The position numbers were made by a program, and so were the translations under genes. 64,000 nt of DNA from Batillaria attramentaria (Eukaryota; Mollusca; Gastropoda; Batillariidae): the NCBI GenBank assembly GCA_018292915.2, contig JACVVK020000377.1:58501-122500 (forward strand), written 5' to 3'. Each line of letters begins with the position of its first letter. Position 1 is the first letter of the stretch. Below, one piece after another: positions 11,101 through 22,338 of this stretch. Below the pieces are notes generated by a model. The model had not been told where the DNA came from and made no database searches. It saw nothing but the letters and a program-made list of their open reading frames with translations.

Positions 11101-14100
11101 CTATTTAACGAACTAATTTTTGAGAGAGTTTGAAGACCAACTCTATTTTCTTGTTTTCCTTTTTGTCAATTTTGTTTTTATCCACAACAGTGTTTCATTA
11201 CCTTTTTGCCAATGTCAACCACCATATCCTTTCCTTTCAGGGCAAAGTTCACGTTGAACGGTATGCGAATCTGGAACATATGGTGAATATGTGTGGTGAG
11301 GTAAAGTACACAGTATATTTTCAGGTAGGAGCATGTGAAGAAATGAGTCGGCTTGGGTTGGTAAAGGCGCCGAGGTTTATGATTATACTTACAAATCTTT
11401 TTGTCCAAAAAAGAGAAAAAAAGGTGATTTCAAAGATGAAAGTGGAAAAAAAGTCTGCAGTTTTGACTCCTTAACTTCAAGATTTAAATCCACAACCTTT
11501 TGTTTGAGAATTCAACACTCAGCCAAATGAACTATCTCAATCCAGCAATTAGAAGTGGACAGAAAAAAAAATTCTGTACATACATGAGAAACCGGTACAA
11601 CAATGTGAAAGAGCTGAAATGTTACCCTCACAAAACAAAAAACAAAAAAAAAAGGGGGGGGGGGGGGATAATTTCTGACAAAGATGACTTACTTCTACTT
11701 CTGACAATGTCTGTGTCCACTTGTAGTTGGGCAAGTCTCCTCCGTTTCCAGCGTTTGGCTTCAACTTGCCCTTGTCCTTCTCATCTTCCTCTTCGTCGTC
11801 ATCATCAGGCTGCCAGTGTCAATAATAATGTTAGGTACAGACCAAAAAACACAGTTTCATATAACTTCAGACTTGAGACTACCAGTTATATTTATGAATC
11901 ATATGCACAATAGTTCTTGCACGGTACAGATTACATGGACTTTAAAAAAAAAAAAAACCCCCAGAGAAAATATCTACCATCATCTGGTAAAACAACCTAC
12001 GCGCCACAGATTTGACAAGCAGAGATACTGTATATAAAAGATACATACATGGTCACTGAGGTTACAGCTATTACACTAAGTTACTGTATTAGTAATACTA
12101 TTAGTGTATAGATTGATGTAAATGAGCTTGGGTGTGCTTTACAAACGTTAAGTAAAAGTTTGGGTGTGGGGAAAACATAGTTTCTGATATGCAAGTTTAT
12201 CATTAAGTAAAGATATTCAAACTCTAACATAACAGTATCTCCTAGTCCTACCTTTGCTTCTTCGTCCTTTTTCTCTGTCTTGTCTCTCCCAGCATCACCA
12301 TTAGCTGTGACACCCTGGTTTTTCTGCTGCACACCAAAAAAACAACAACAAAAAAACCCACTTTACAAAACATATATGGGCATGGCTCAGAAATGGTGTT
12401 GAAAAGTTGTGACACACTAAGGCAAAATAGAAAATCATAATTTACACATTGGACTTGGGGCACACCATCTTCAAACAAAAACACATCATCTGAACCATTT
12501 TTTGCGTCATTCACTCATTTATTACTTGTGTAATATGATGCCAACCATTATCACTGTGTACATAACATCACAACATCACAGGAACTTCTTGCTCCCATTC
12601 ACTGGAAAGAGATACAAAGAAATTCATTTAAACTGCACCCTGTTATAAAGAAAAACCAGTTGGGTTAACTGAAATAGTTACACTGTTCTTGAACTTCAAA
12701 GAAGCGAGATATTTTAAGAAGCAGAAAATGTACGTAACTTCACAACATTTTTCAACTCTGAAGATCTACGACTGTCATAAGTACTTCAAATTTCATCCAA
12801 AACACACAATATTCATATAAAGCTAATCAGTAGGCTTTCAGCTTTTTTTCTTATTAAGAGAAACAGCGGGCAAAACAGAAACTATGACATTAGAGCTGAT
12901 ACGATACTGGGAACACATTCTAGAAATGAAAAAGCCCTTTTGGCACATAATGAGTGTAAATAATGCACTTTGTTTACATGAAGCAGTTTTAGAATGTCTA
13001 GGTGTAAGTATTTACATCACTGCTGACCATGAAAGAGGTTTTGGTATTGATACATTTGCCTAAACTAACTAAAGGGGAACTTCAGTACATAACTTCACAA
13101 CGTCACAAGGCTAAAATTTGTTTACAAACTTATTAAGAGATTAACAATGACCTTTAAAAACCAAATCAGCAGACTATCTACAAAGCAGGTATCCACTGTT
13201 GCCACTATTGTCCCCAGAAAACATAAAACAATGGGGGAAAAATATGGAATGTTACCGTAGTACATAACTTAACAACAATGAGATGTCTCTCTCCTGTTTT
13301 CACAAATAAAACAAACCTTTCTTAGCAGTAGTTGAGCATCACAGGTGGTAAAAGTGAGTGAACATTACACCCCTGCAGTTGAAGCCCTTTAAGAATATGA
13401 ATCGCCCCCAATTTCAGCCAGTACAAGAAAAAACAGTCTCAAGGAGGGGAAATGTACATAACTTCACAACGTGACATGGCCAGCTTTTTTAGAATGTGTG
13501 CTCCATTAAGACCATTCTCTGACTAAAAAAGTAAAGCATTTATACTACATCACCATTTTTATTGTATGGAACTTTAATTTTACTTCTGAAGTAAATCCTC
13601 CTAAGACATGTTGACAAGCTGGTAAATGTTGTACATAACTTCACAACATTTTTCAACTCTAAAGATCTGCGACTGTCTTAAGTACTTCAAATTTCACCCA
13701 AAACGCACAATATTCATATAAAGCTACTCAGTAGGCTTTCAGCTTTTTTTCTTATTAAGAGAAACAGCGGGAAAAACAGAAACTATGACATTAGAGCTGA
13801 TAAGATACCCATTTGGCACGTAGTAAGTGTACATAGTGCACTTTTCTTCTTCTTTTTTTTTTTACACGAAGCAGTTTTATAATGCCTGAGTGTAAGTATT
13901 TACCTAACTGCTGACCATGAAAGAGCATGTTCATGTGTTTATTTTGTGGTCTGGGAGAGGAAACTATTGTTCACCTATTCTGGGACTGTCCATATTATGT
14001 GCAGATGTTTATTTATGGCTACAATTCGAGTGCATTCATTGTGATAGTTTTGCTTTTACAGCCACTCTGCTTATCCTTGGAACAGAACTATGTAAAAACA

Positions 14101-17100
14101 GATATAAAGTTATAGATTTGTTGATTTTATTAAGCAAGTTTCATATAGATCTATAACAGCAAGCTAAAGAATACTGTTCCAAATGCCACAACATTCAAGA
14201 AGATATTCAAACACAGACACATAGGTGAAAAACTGCATGTAGTTTTCAGGTAACTAGTCTAAACCTGCCTGGCTACCACAGAGGTCAATGGGGCTGTTAA
14301 TGGCTCAGCGGAAAACGTCTTCAGACCTATCTGAAAGTATGCAAGTTTGCGCCCTGGCATGAGTTTGGGGCAGCAACAGTTCCTTGTATCTGCTCGGTGG
14401 GATGCCAGGCCACATCCACCCACGTGTATACATCCCCCTTTCTTTGCATGTAGTGAAGCTTCACCTCAGAACCATCATGCAACACTTCCAGCCCCTGGAC
14501 ACAGGAGACATCACCTTATAAGATTTCTGACATGGAGAGACCAGCGTCAGCCTAAAGCCAAGAAAAACTAAAATAAACAGGATCATGTAAAAACTTGTCA
14601 TGACATCTCATGTAAAAACTTGTCTTGGCATCTCATGACTTTTGCAACAATGGTTAAAGATATATAGCTTTGTATGGCGTGCGTTGGAGACACAAACCTA
14701 TGCGTAGTAGCCGGCTTCTCCCTTCTTTCGGTTGCTTGAAAAAACAGCTTCCACAAAGTCGTCGACTTCTGGCACTCTGCAGATTGACAGTCATAAAGTT
14801 AATGACATTATTTCTACATTGCAGATAAATTCATGTTATGATAAATCAGACATCAAACACCATCCTTCATCTGTTTGAAAGAAACATTTTTCCAATAACA
14901 GTTATGAACATCCTTTATTATTTGTTCAACTTCATGTAGCACATTTTAAAGAATGACTGTCCTATAGGTCCTCTAAGAAGCAAAGAGCTGTTACCTTCGT
15001 TCAATGAACCCCATGTTATGCAACCGCTGACCTACTGCCTTACAACAGCTGTGTTTATTGTACGTAACTGAACTGTTCATAACATCATGACACACTGCAC
15101 TTGCATCTTTTCACATTTTGTCAATTTTAAACAATAGACCTGCATAAACCTCTTTAATTTACTCTCACAGAACTCCAACAGTTGAAGTTACCTGCACCCA
15201 GTTATGTTTCTTCAAAATTATCATCTTACTGCAGGTCAGCACACTCGTGAGAGATGTACATAACTTCACACAAACAATGGCAGACCATGGATCATACATT
15301 GTTGCGAAGTTATGAACTAACAAAGACCTATTTTGTGCAAAACCACACAGAAATGCATGTATGAATAGAAGAGGGGAAGTATGAATCATGACTGAACCAT
15401 CATTCTCATAACCTAAATCTACAGTATGACCATCAGGGGAAAATATTTGCTATCAGTCCATAACCTCACACCCAAGGATTGTTGTGAAGTTACAAACAGC
15501 AGAATGGCACCGAAAAGTCTGTTAAAATGACTAGGACAAGAACCTAATGCTTCACACAGGATGTGAATGTGAAATTATGCAACCGCTGACCTAATGCCGT
15601 ACAACAGCAGCGTTTACTGTATGTAACTAACTGAACTGTTCATAACATCACAACACACTGCACTTGCATCTTTTCACATTCTTTCAAATTTAAACAACAG
15701 ACCTGCATAAACCTCTTTAATCTACTCTCACAAAACTCCAACAGTTGAAGTTACCCGCACCCATTTATTTTTCTTCAAAATTGTCATCTTACTGCAGGTC
15801 AGCACACTCGTGAGAGACGTACATAACTTCACACAAACAATGGCAGACCATGGATCATACATTGTTGTGAAGTTATGAACTAACAAAGACCTACTTTGTG
15901 CAAAACCACACATAAATGCATGTATGATTAGAAGAGGGGAAGTATGAATCATGACTGAACCATCATTCTCATAACCTAAATCTACAATATGACCCTGAGT
16001 AAAAACATTTGCTGTCAGTTCATAACCTCACTCCAAAAGCTTTGTTGTGAAGTGATCAACATTTACTTCTCTAAAAATAACCCACAGACTTGATGTAGAG
16101 AACCTCAACTGCTTCAAAAAAACAACCCCTGCTTATCACTAAACTCAATAAAGCACACCCAATTCACCAGCAAAGAATCATTTCAATGAAAAGTGTTGTT
16201 CATAACATCACAACACAACTTTGTTTAAGTTTGTGTTGTGATGTTACGTGCTAAGGACTGACATGTTAAAAACAGTAATTAATTCTTTAAACAGTTTCTC
16301 CTCTTCAAAACTGTCCAAAACTGCAGCAGTCATGCTCTCACATAAAGGCATTTCACGTGTAGAAACGTAGTTGATAGTTTGATGCGACGTTCATAACATC
16401 ACAACGCTGATGATGAGGCGTTAGCCACAGATTTGTAGTGAAGTTACAAACTTTGACCATTACAGCCGATATATTCTTGACCACGCACAATAATAGTGAA
16501 CACAATCGGACATGATCCCTTGCAACTATTAATGAGTGAGACGTGAACAAATTCATGTCTTTCACAATTCTGGGCTATTTCTCTACCTGTAAACATGAAA
16601 GCCTGAAAACGAGTACAACTCTTTGTTGTGAGATAACGGACACCATTATTCGAGTCTAAATTTTGCAATCACCTAAATGGAGTTCCGTAAAATTCAAGCG
16701 ATTTGACTTCAAACGTAATTATTTCCCAAGCCCGCCGCCCTAGATTCTGTAATTTTTCACAGAACTGTTAATGCGCTTTGTACGTTATCTTGACTACAAA
16801 AACATCTCAGACACCCCAATAAAATGTTTTTTTTTCTTGTAGATACGCACTGTGAAAACACGGAGTGATGTCTCGGCGAAACATTTTTCCAAAGATTGCT
16901 TTCGTCTTGATCAGGGAACTACATTGCACAGAAGCTATAATTGAAGAAACATGAGGTCAAAAACGCTGTTGCGAAGTACATAACAAGCGGATCAGGACTG
17001 ACATTAGTGACAACAAAAACTTACCTTCATTTTCTTCGTTGTTCTTCGACATTCTGTTTCCCGATTCCACACAAAGACAAATCTGGCCAGAATAAATCGC

Positions 17101-20100
17101 ACATGGTGCTGCGCGCGAAACGAAAGTCAGCCGATTCGCGCCACTGCGCAAGTAAAAAAGTAGTACGTAACACGCCGTTCACAACAAAACTCGGAGCGCG
17201 ACCGATATCGCATATTTTCGACGGTATGAGTATCTGACGAATGCTATCGCTTTATGGTTAAAAACTGGCGTGGATTTAATAAAAAATGCACAACTTTTTG
17301 TTGTTGTTGTGTTTATTATTTCCGGCCGGTAACGATTATTCCGCCGCGGCTATATTTTACTGCAATGGCTGACGTACATTCCTGGTCACGAAAATCCAAC
17401 GTGGCTCGCATAGTAAGCGGTAAATTTCAAAATGAAAGTTTTGGAACCGACTACGGACCACTTCCAAGTTTACTGTACTGGATTATCAAGCGGTGCGCAC
17501 TTTCTTTTTGAAGTTATTCTTGATCACTGTGAAGGACCCAAAACCGTGTCACAAAAATCGCGCTCAGCGGCGACGCCGAAAATGCGGGAAAAGTGCAATT
17601 GCACCGATTTATTTACAATATTCCGACGAGAAAAGTTTAGGAGCCAGAGTTTCATACATCTGCTAAACACTGGTGCCCTTACATTAAAAAAATTACCATT
17701 CTAAGGTATTTTTATTTCCACTCAAAGTCTGCTAGTGCAACGATCGGGCGTTCTACGCCATTTCTGAGCCATGCCCATATATAATTTGAGATGACATACA
17801 TCATTCATTCTCTAAAATTAAAGAAAAGTGGCTTTCAAGAGTGCAGCTCCTTGCCTCTAGAACAACTTGCCAGCTCACCTCAAGTCAGGTTCTACGTCAG
17901 TCATGACCTTTAAGCAGAACTTCAAGACGCACATCATCTCTCAGTTCTAATTCTCTCTCTCTCTCTCACTTTTTTCCCCCACTCCAAAGTCACCGTGAGC
18001 ATGCTTACTGCATGGAAGTTTTCTTGTAGTGCTATACAAATGGCCAATCATCATCATCATCATATACTTTGTACTGAGATAATGGCACTAAAAGCAGAAG
18101 ACACCGTAAAAAGAACTGGCAAATCGGACACACAGTGTACTTATTACTTTCACTTGTTGTAAACCCCAGTTTAAATTGTGACGGACAGTCCTAAACCAAA
18201 CACGTTCTACCCTCTCTTGTCAGAATCAAGCAGCAGCCATGAAATTTATCCACCTGATCAAGCTCGTTCTGCAATCGCTCAGCTTCTTCGTCTGTGAGCT
18301 CTTTGATCTTGGGCTCGTCTTTCTGTTTCTCCTCCTCTTCCTTCCTCTTTCTCTCCGCTTCCTCCCGCTCCTTGGCCTTTTTCTCTGCCTTCTTCTTTTC
18401 CTTCTCCATCTGCTCTTTCTTCTGTTTATCAGCCACAGCCTTGTACTTCCTGAAGTTGCTCAACACCATCTGTTGTACAAGAAGAAACATTAACTCACTC
18501 ACTACTGGGCAATTGTTTCCCTTGCATTCCTCTGCATACTGGCCAGTTGTACGGGTTAGTTAAAAAAAAAAAAGGAAAACAAAACAACAAAACACACCCT
18601 TGATTGAAATATTTGGACAATGTTATTAGCATATATATAACTGCAATACTGTTAAAAATTTCAAGCATATAGCTCTTTGAATTGCCAAAAAAAAAAAAAA
18701 GGACAGGTAACATAATCACACACACACACACACACACACCACAATCTCAGCCATGTTGTGCTGAAAAAATAAAAAATAAAAACCCACAAAAAACACTAAA
18801 GAGGAAAACTGGGATCGTGGCAATCAGTAGGAGGACTATACTTGGCAAAGCAATGCCACATAACACCTTTTATGTAATGAATGTACCTTCTGGAAAAGCA
18901 TCAACACTGACGATAGAAAAGCAACTGGCGTTCAGAAGAGTATTCTACATGAAACACGAACGAATCTAATTAAACTGAGCCCCATAAATAAGTTACACTA
19001 AAAGCAGCCAAGTGTATAATGCATCTGTTTGCAAAAGAGACCAGTGAGTAGTAGTAGTAATACACCAAAGAGCATTTTATATGTAAACACTTCAATTTAA
19101 AAGCACACCTGCTAGATTATTTCTCCTCAGGTTGGGGAAGAGCAGGGTGTTGGGTTGGGGTGGTGGTGGTGGTGGTGGTGGGGGGGGGGGGGGGCTCTGT
19201 TAGTGTCTTTTAACATCAGGTCAAAAGTAATACTAATAAGACACACTGCACATTTCAGCTGATATGATGGACAACCTTATCACATTATCAAATCCCTTCC
19301 ACGTTACCTCCTCGGCTTGTGATGAGCCAGCTCCAACGTAGAAGTCTGTTTTCCTCTGGAGAAACCCAAAGAACACACTGAGGAGCTGCAAAGAAAAATT
19401 CGAAATCAGACATGATCCTTACTCTCTCAAAACAATGGTTTGGGTAAAACCACAACTTGAGTATGTCTAATAAGGGCCTTGATCCATGGTACGGATCTTT
19501 TATCCTTGTAAAATAAAGTTTCGTTCGTTCGTATGCTGCTGTCAAATTGGATTGTAGAGAACAGCAGGATTTAACATCAATGCCATGATGTGCTATTTTG
19601 TCTGCTGATAGGCATCCCGCGGCAGACTGGGACTATACAGAGACAAGTTCTAACCATGTTACATATGCAACCTGCCCAAAAAGGTGTTTTGGTGAACTTG
19701 GACCACCGACTACCATCATCTGCAATGCCTTATCCTAAGAATATGTTCATCATCATATATGTGGCCCCCAAAATTTGGAACTCTCTTCCTGAGTCAGTGA
19801 AGGAAGCAGTCAGCATTGCCGCATTCCAGGAGCGCCTGAAGACTCATCTCTTCAGCGCATCACCCCTTCAACCAGAGATCTGTTCTCTCTCTGGTTTTTT
19901 TTTTTTTTTTTGTTTTTTTCTTTCTGACTCTGCTGAAACCTCTCCCTAAGCGCACACGGTTAGGGTGGAGCCGGGCGTCATTATCATCATCATCATAAAT
20001 CTTAGTCAAGGCTTTTGCTCTACAGCACTCGTGAAAACATCCAACCAAAACATGAACTTTGAACAGAAAGAAGTGGCGCTTCTGCGAAAAGAGATTATCA

Positions 20101-20289
20101 CATTCGCAGTAACAGAAAGTTCGAGAGCGCAACGGCAAGTAACGTCAAACTGAAAGTCCAAACTCAAAGAAGACAAATCTCGCGTTAACCATACAGAAAA
20201 GAACTCACTTCTTGAATTCCACCTTCACACTGCTGGGCCATCGCCACCAGCATGCCATCAAACCGTTCTGGGTCGGGATTCTGAGACAT
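8155..20289 (-). CDS. NUDC: NudC, nuclear migration protein / Hsp90 co-chaperone, complete
   Basis: Dynein/LIS1-pathway factor with a p23-like CS domain, acting in nuclear movement, mitosis and cytokinesis. Ten coding exons: 20289-20209, 19385-19308, 18469-18254, 12326-12252, 11809-11693, 11270-11202, 10813-10688, 9554-9471, 8958-8840, 8206-8155; 1,017 bp, 338 residues plus stop (human NUDC is 331). Recognisable blocks: [17 protein letters not shown] at residues 8-24; [12 protein letters not shown] at 34-45; a Lys/Glu-rich coiled coil ending [14 protein letters not shown] in exon 3; acidic [18 protein letters not shown]; then the CS domain from [13 protein letters not shown] through [24 protein letters not shown] and [18 protein letters not shown]; and the C-terminal signature [20 protein letters not shown] and [14 protein letters not shown]. 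All junctions keep frame. Exon 4 has a tandem acceptor (GCAGCAG), so one Gln may be optional. The third intron (about 5.9 kb) carries an unusual periodic repeat array. Confidence 0.97.
8570..8745 (-). mobile_element. tRNA-derived SINE (family C)
   Basis: Read on the minus strand: an A-box-like TAGCCGAATGGTAGAGCATT and a B-box-like GTGAGTTCAAATCTCGGC head, then a short body with GATATCACCCTTAATGTGG and AAAAGGACGTTAAACTCCC. The same body recurs at 22920, 62115 and 62600. It lies in the last NUDC intron. The tRNA-like head is pseudogene-like and not called as a tRNA gene. Confidence 0.75.
9058..9260 (-). mobile_element. CR1/L2-like LINE 3' terminus relic
   Basis: On the minus strand the sequence encodes a degenerate [15 protein letters not shown], the C-terminal tail common to CR1/L2-type reverse transcriptases. 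An AGCGCATTGAG / GCGCTCTACAAGTG end and an (ATT)n tail at 9060-9080 follow. It lies in the NUDC intron between the exons at 8840-8958 and 9471-9554. Confidence 0.6.
9708..9955 (+). mobile_element. CR1/L2-like LINE 3' terminus relic
   Basis: Encodes a broken [16 protein letters not shown], the hallmark C-terminus of L2/CR1-type elements. It is followed by a 3' UTR ending in CGCTCTATAAAAGCTATGC and (ATT)n at 9938-9950. The relic is inactive and lies in a NUDC intron. Confidence 0.65.
12730..13925. repeat. Direct duplication of a ~300-bp segment, 901 bp apart
   Basis: Bases 12730 to about 13035 and 13631 to about 13925 are strongly similar. Both begin with the periodic box and share CATTTTTCAACTCT, TAAGTACTTCAAATTTCA, GGCTTTCAGCTTTTTTTC and GCTGACCATGAAAGAG. 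The 901-bp offset equals five periods of the surrounding array. Confidence 0.9.
14327..17052 (-). CDS. Possible small nested gene in NUDC intron 3, product not recognised
   Basis: Three exon-like segments on the minus strand: 17052-17025 (starts MSKNNEENE, ends in a consensus GAAG/GTAAGT donor), 14774-14698 ([18 protein letters not shown] then GEAGYYA) and 14494-14327 ([20 protein letters not shown], then [15 protein letters not shown], to a TAG). With the acceptor at GCAGAG the first two join in frame. The second ends GCA TAG immediately before a GTTTGTG donor-like site, so a stop separates it from the third segment, which has a good acceptor (GTCCAG) and 55 open codons in the matching phase. 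The product is therefore either a 34-residue peptide, a gene with a recent nonsense mutation, or a wrong model. An upstream ATG at 17104-17106 in another frame could act as a short leader. I do not recognise a family. Confidence 0.3.
15030..16005. repeat. Direct duplication of a ~400-bp segment, 563 bp apart
   Basis: Bases 15030-15440 and about 15590-16005 are near-identical over long blocks, for example AACTCCAACAGTTGAAGTTA, CTTACTGCAGGTCAGCACAC and GGCAGACCATGGATCATACA. Each copy contains two forward boxes and one complementary box of the array. The 563-bp offset is about three array periods, so this behaves like a higher-order repeat. Confidence 0.9.
17060..17830. other. Unassigned stretch in NUDC intron 3
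   Basis: Relatively GC- and CpG-rich around 17090-17240 and 17320-17420, as expected near a promoter, and upstream of the possible minus-strand first exon at 17052. On the plus strand an ATG at 17365 opens a short frame ([16 protein letters not shown]) with a GTAAGC donor-like site after it, but no downstream exon was found. Nothing firmer can be supported. Confidence 0.35.
17830..18062 (+). mobile_element. CR1/L2-like LINE 3' terminus relic
   Basis: Same family as the minus-strand copy at 30955-31420. The shared string CTTTAAGCAGAACTTCAAGA encodes the degenerate TFK.N.KTH tail, followed by CATGGAAGTTTTCTTGTAGC-like sequence and a terminal (ATC)n at 18048-18062. Confidence 0.7.
19685..19998 (+). 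mobile_element. LINE reverse transcriptase C-terminal relic
   Basis: An open stretch reads [15 protein letters not shown] then [12 protein letters not shown], the conserved C-terminal tail of CR1/L2-type LINE ORF2. It is followed by a T-rich tract at 19896-19920 and a (ATC)n tail at 19980-19998. It lies in the first NUDC intron and is a 3' fragment only. Confidence 0.75.
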
Positions 20290-20587
20290 TTTTATGTTTT
20301 TTCGGCTGATGCCTTCCTTACTTCGCAACAACACGCCTCGGCACGGCACTAAGGGGAAGTAACGTCACGTATAATCAAATTTGACAATTTAAGATTAAAC
20401 CATGTAAGAATATATCTATACAGAATAAATTGTGTCGAAAATTATTTGTTGTTACAACAGATCTATCTAAATTAAATAGTTTTTGTATGTGATTCTAGGT
20501 TCTATCTGATTTTACTCGTTACAAATGTTTGTCACGAAAGTTCTGATATAGTTTGTTTTTATACTGACCACCCCACAACGGTTTCAG

Positions 20588-21367
20588 GTTAACTCGGCCC
20601 ACTTCAAACTCGACCTAAAAAAACTCGGCCCAAGCTCATAACAGGTCGTCTCTCCCAAAGCCCAAGTCAGCCCACCCTATGAAAGCTCTACTGGCGTGAA
20701 AGACGGTTGTTTGAAACTTCCCCCCCCCCCTCTCTCTCTCTCTCTCTCTGGAATACATTAGGCCATGTCAGTGACAGTCGTGGCTTTAACTAGCCACACA
20801 AGCCCGCCACATCGGACCGCACAGTAGACAGATGATGAACTCAGTATTAAGTGCCAATCAGTCTTGTTGACCCGTTCCAGAGAATCAGTTAAATTATTAA
20901 AACGCATTATTACAAACTATGTGTGCGCTGTTACTGAAAGCATGTAAAATGAATCCACCGATGCACACTGAAAAACACTGACAACAACCCAATCTATCAG
21001 TATGGAATGCACAGACTTAAAATAATCAGTCCACAGTCAAGGAAATGTTTCAGTATTTCACTCCAGCAACTAGACATATGACCAGTTTTGCTGTGACATG
21101 ACAAAGGAGAGTATAGTGGGAAAGGAGTCAACGATTGGCTGGGCACACTGAGGTGAGACCAACTGACAAGCGCAGACAAACATGTGGTCCGGGGTGACTG
21201 GCTATCAGGTAATTGTGATCAATGTCTGTAGACCCTCTCTTACCCCCCCCCCCCCCCCACCCCGTTCAGCCCTAGGAGCCGAGGGAGCCGAAACTCTGTA
21301 TATGTGCCGACATGACTTTTCTCTATGGCCGACTTGGTGGGCCGACTTTGCAACGGGCCGAGTTGAC
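20588..21367. mobile_element. Possible DNA transposon with ~28-bp imperfect inverted ends
   Basis: The left end GTTAACTCGGCCCACTTCAA continues into AACTCGACC. The right end, read in complement, starts GTCAACTCGGCCCGTTGCAA and continues AAGTCGGCC, roughly 22 of 28 positions alike. The CTCGGCCC core recurs inside the left end (about 20624). There are no clear target duplications and no transposase frame, so the borders are tentative. A poly-C tract lies at 21244-21260. Confidence 0.45.
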
Positions 21368-21723
21368 TGATAATCCTAACATGGCCTGTGCTAGCGGTAG
21401 TTTCAAACCGTGTGGATGTCAACACTTTCAATGAAATTCTCAATATGTGAATGAACAACGCTGGGACTATGAATGCACTGAAATCAGACGACAGAGTAGC
21501 ACCAATTACTGTAACAGCTGGACAATCGAAACGGCATGAAAAGACTGACGGACACATGGAGGCAAAAGAAGCCCTTGGCTGGAATCGCCGTCGACGCTGG
21601 GCTGAACGATGGTGCGCTTGCAAAGAGTGGTTATGGAACCAAACGCCTGGGACGCGTGGCAATCGCACCGTCAAAAAGGTTTTGTTTTGGATTTTTTTTA
21701 CGTGCTTTATTCACCTACTGAGT

Positions 21724-21754
<31 letters not shown>

Positions 21755-22338
21755 TGTGAGCACACACATGTATACACACAGAGGGAAGGTCTCAACAGTT
21801 CAGACAGTGGATTTTCCTCTGGTTTGATCTAGATTATCATAATTTATTAATGAAAGATCGCTAAATGGGTAAATTTAGTTGTTTTTGTTTGTTATAGTGC
21901 ACATTTTACGCACTACAGTGTGTGGGTGGAAAAACTGTCATAGTTTTATGTGTTAAACAGATTTTACATCCGAGTACATACTTTGCTTTGTTTCAGAGTT
22001 GGGAACAACCATGGTCCTGAAAGTGATTCAAGCAAATACAACATCAAGGAGGCAAATGTGCGTCTTGTAACTCAAACACATGGCATTTAATGCACAGCAT
22101 TCTGAATATTAAATAATTTGATTATTGAGGGATAGAAGATGTTTTAAGGTAAATCTGTAAGAGGTTGTTAGCACTGTCAAAAAAAAGAAGAAAAATCATG
22201 CTTTAACAGTACATCACGTGTGTGCTTAGTTGACAACCGGATGCGTGCTCAAGCAGGCAATATTTGTCTGTCTATGTCTGAGTAGATGCGTGTCAGTGTT
22301 AATTAGTATTACCAGTATATCTACACCTTTTAATAATT

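Larger units (their letters stand above)
12558..16984. repeat. ~180-bp periodic array of a 17-bp box (GTACATAACTTCACAAC), direct and inverted
   Basis: Forward copies (consensus GTNCATAACNTCACAAC) start at 12558, 12730, 13085, 13260, 13454, 13631, 15075, 15256, 15456, 15638, 15819, 16018, 16198 and 16389. Gaps are about 172-200 bp or near-multiples (355, 1444). Complementary copies (GTTGTGAAGTTATGAAC-like) start at 15301, 15481, 15864, 16044, 16235, 16435, 16625 and 16968, mostly 25-46 bp after a forward copy, forming a repeated dyad. Sequence between boxes is largely unrelated except in two local duplications. The array fills most of NUDC intron 3 and ends just downstream of a possible first exon at 17025-17052. 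Confidence 0.85.

Noticed and set aside
13917..14156. Short plus-strand coding frame of about 79 codons
   Set aside because: Hydrophobic AT-rich translation without family resemblance, between copies of a repeat array.
12558..16984. CRISPR-like array
   Set aside because: Repeats of 17 bp at ~180-bp spacing, in both orientations, in an animal intron do not fit CRISPR architecture.
17254..17704. Plus-strand gene starting near 17365 or 17432
   Set aside because: Two short frames without a recognisable family, no downstream exons and no consistent splice structure.
19590..19949. 119-codon plus-strand gene
   Set aside because: Contains the [15 protein letters not shown] tail of LINE ORF2 and lies in a NUDC intron. 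It is a retroelement fragment.
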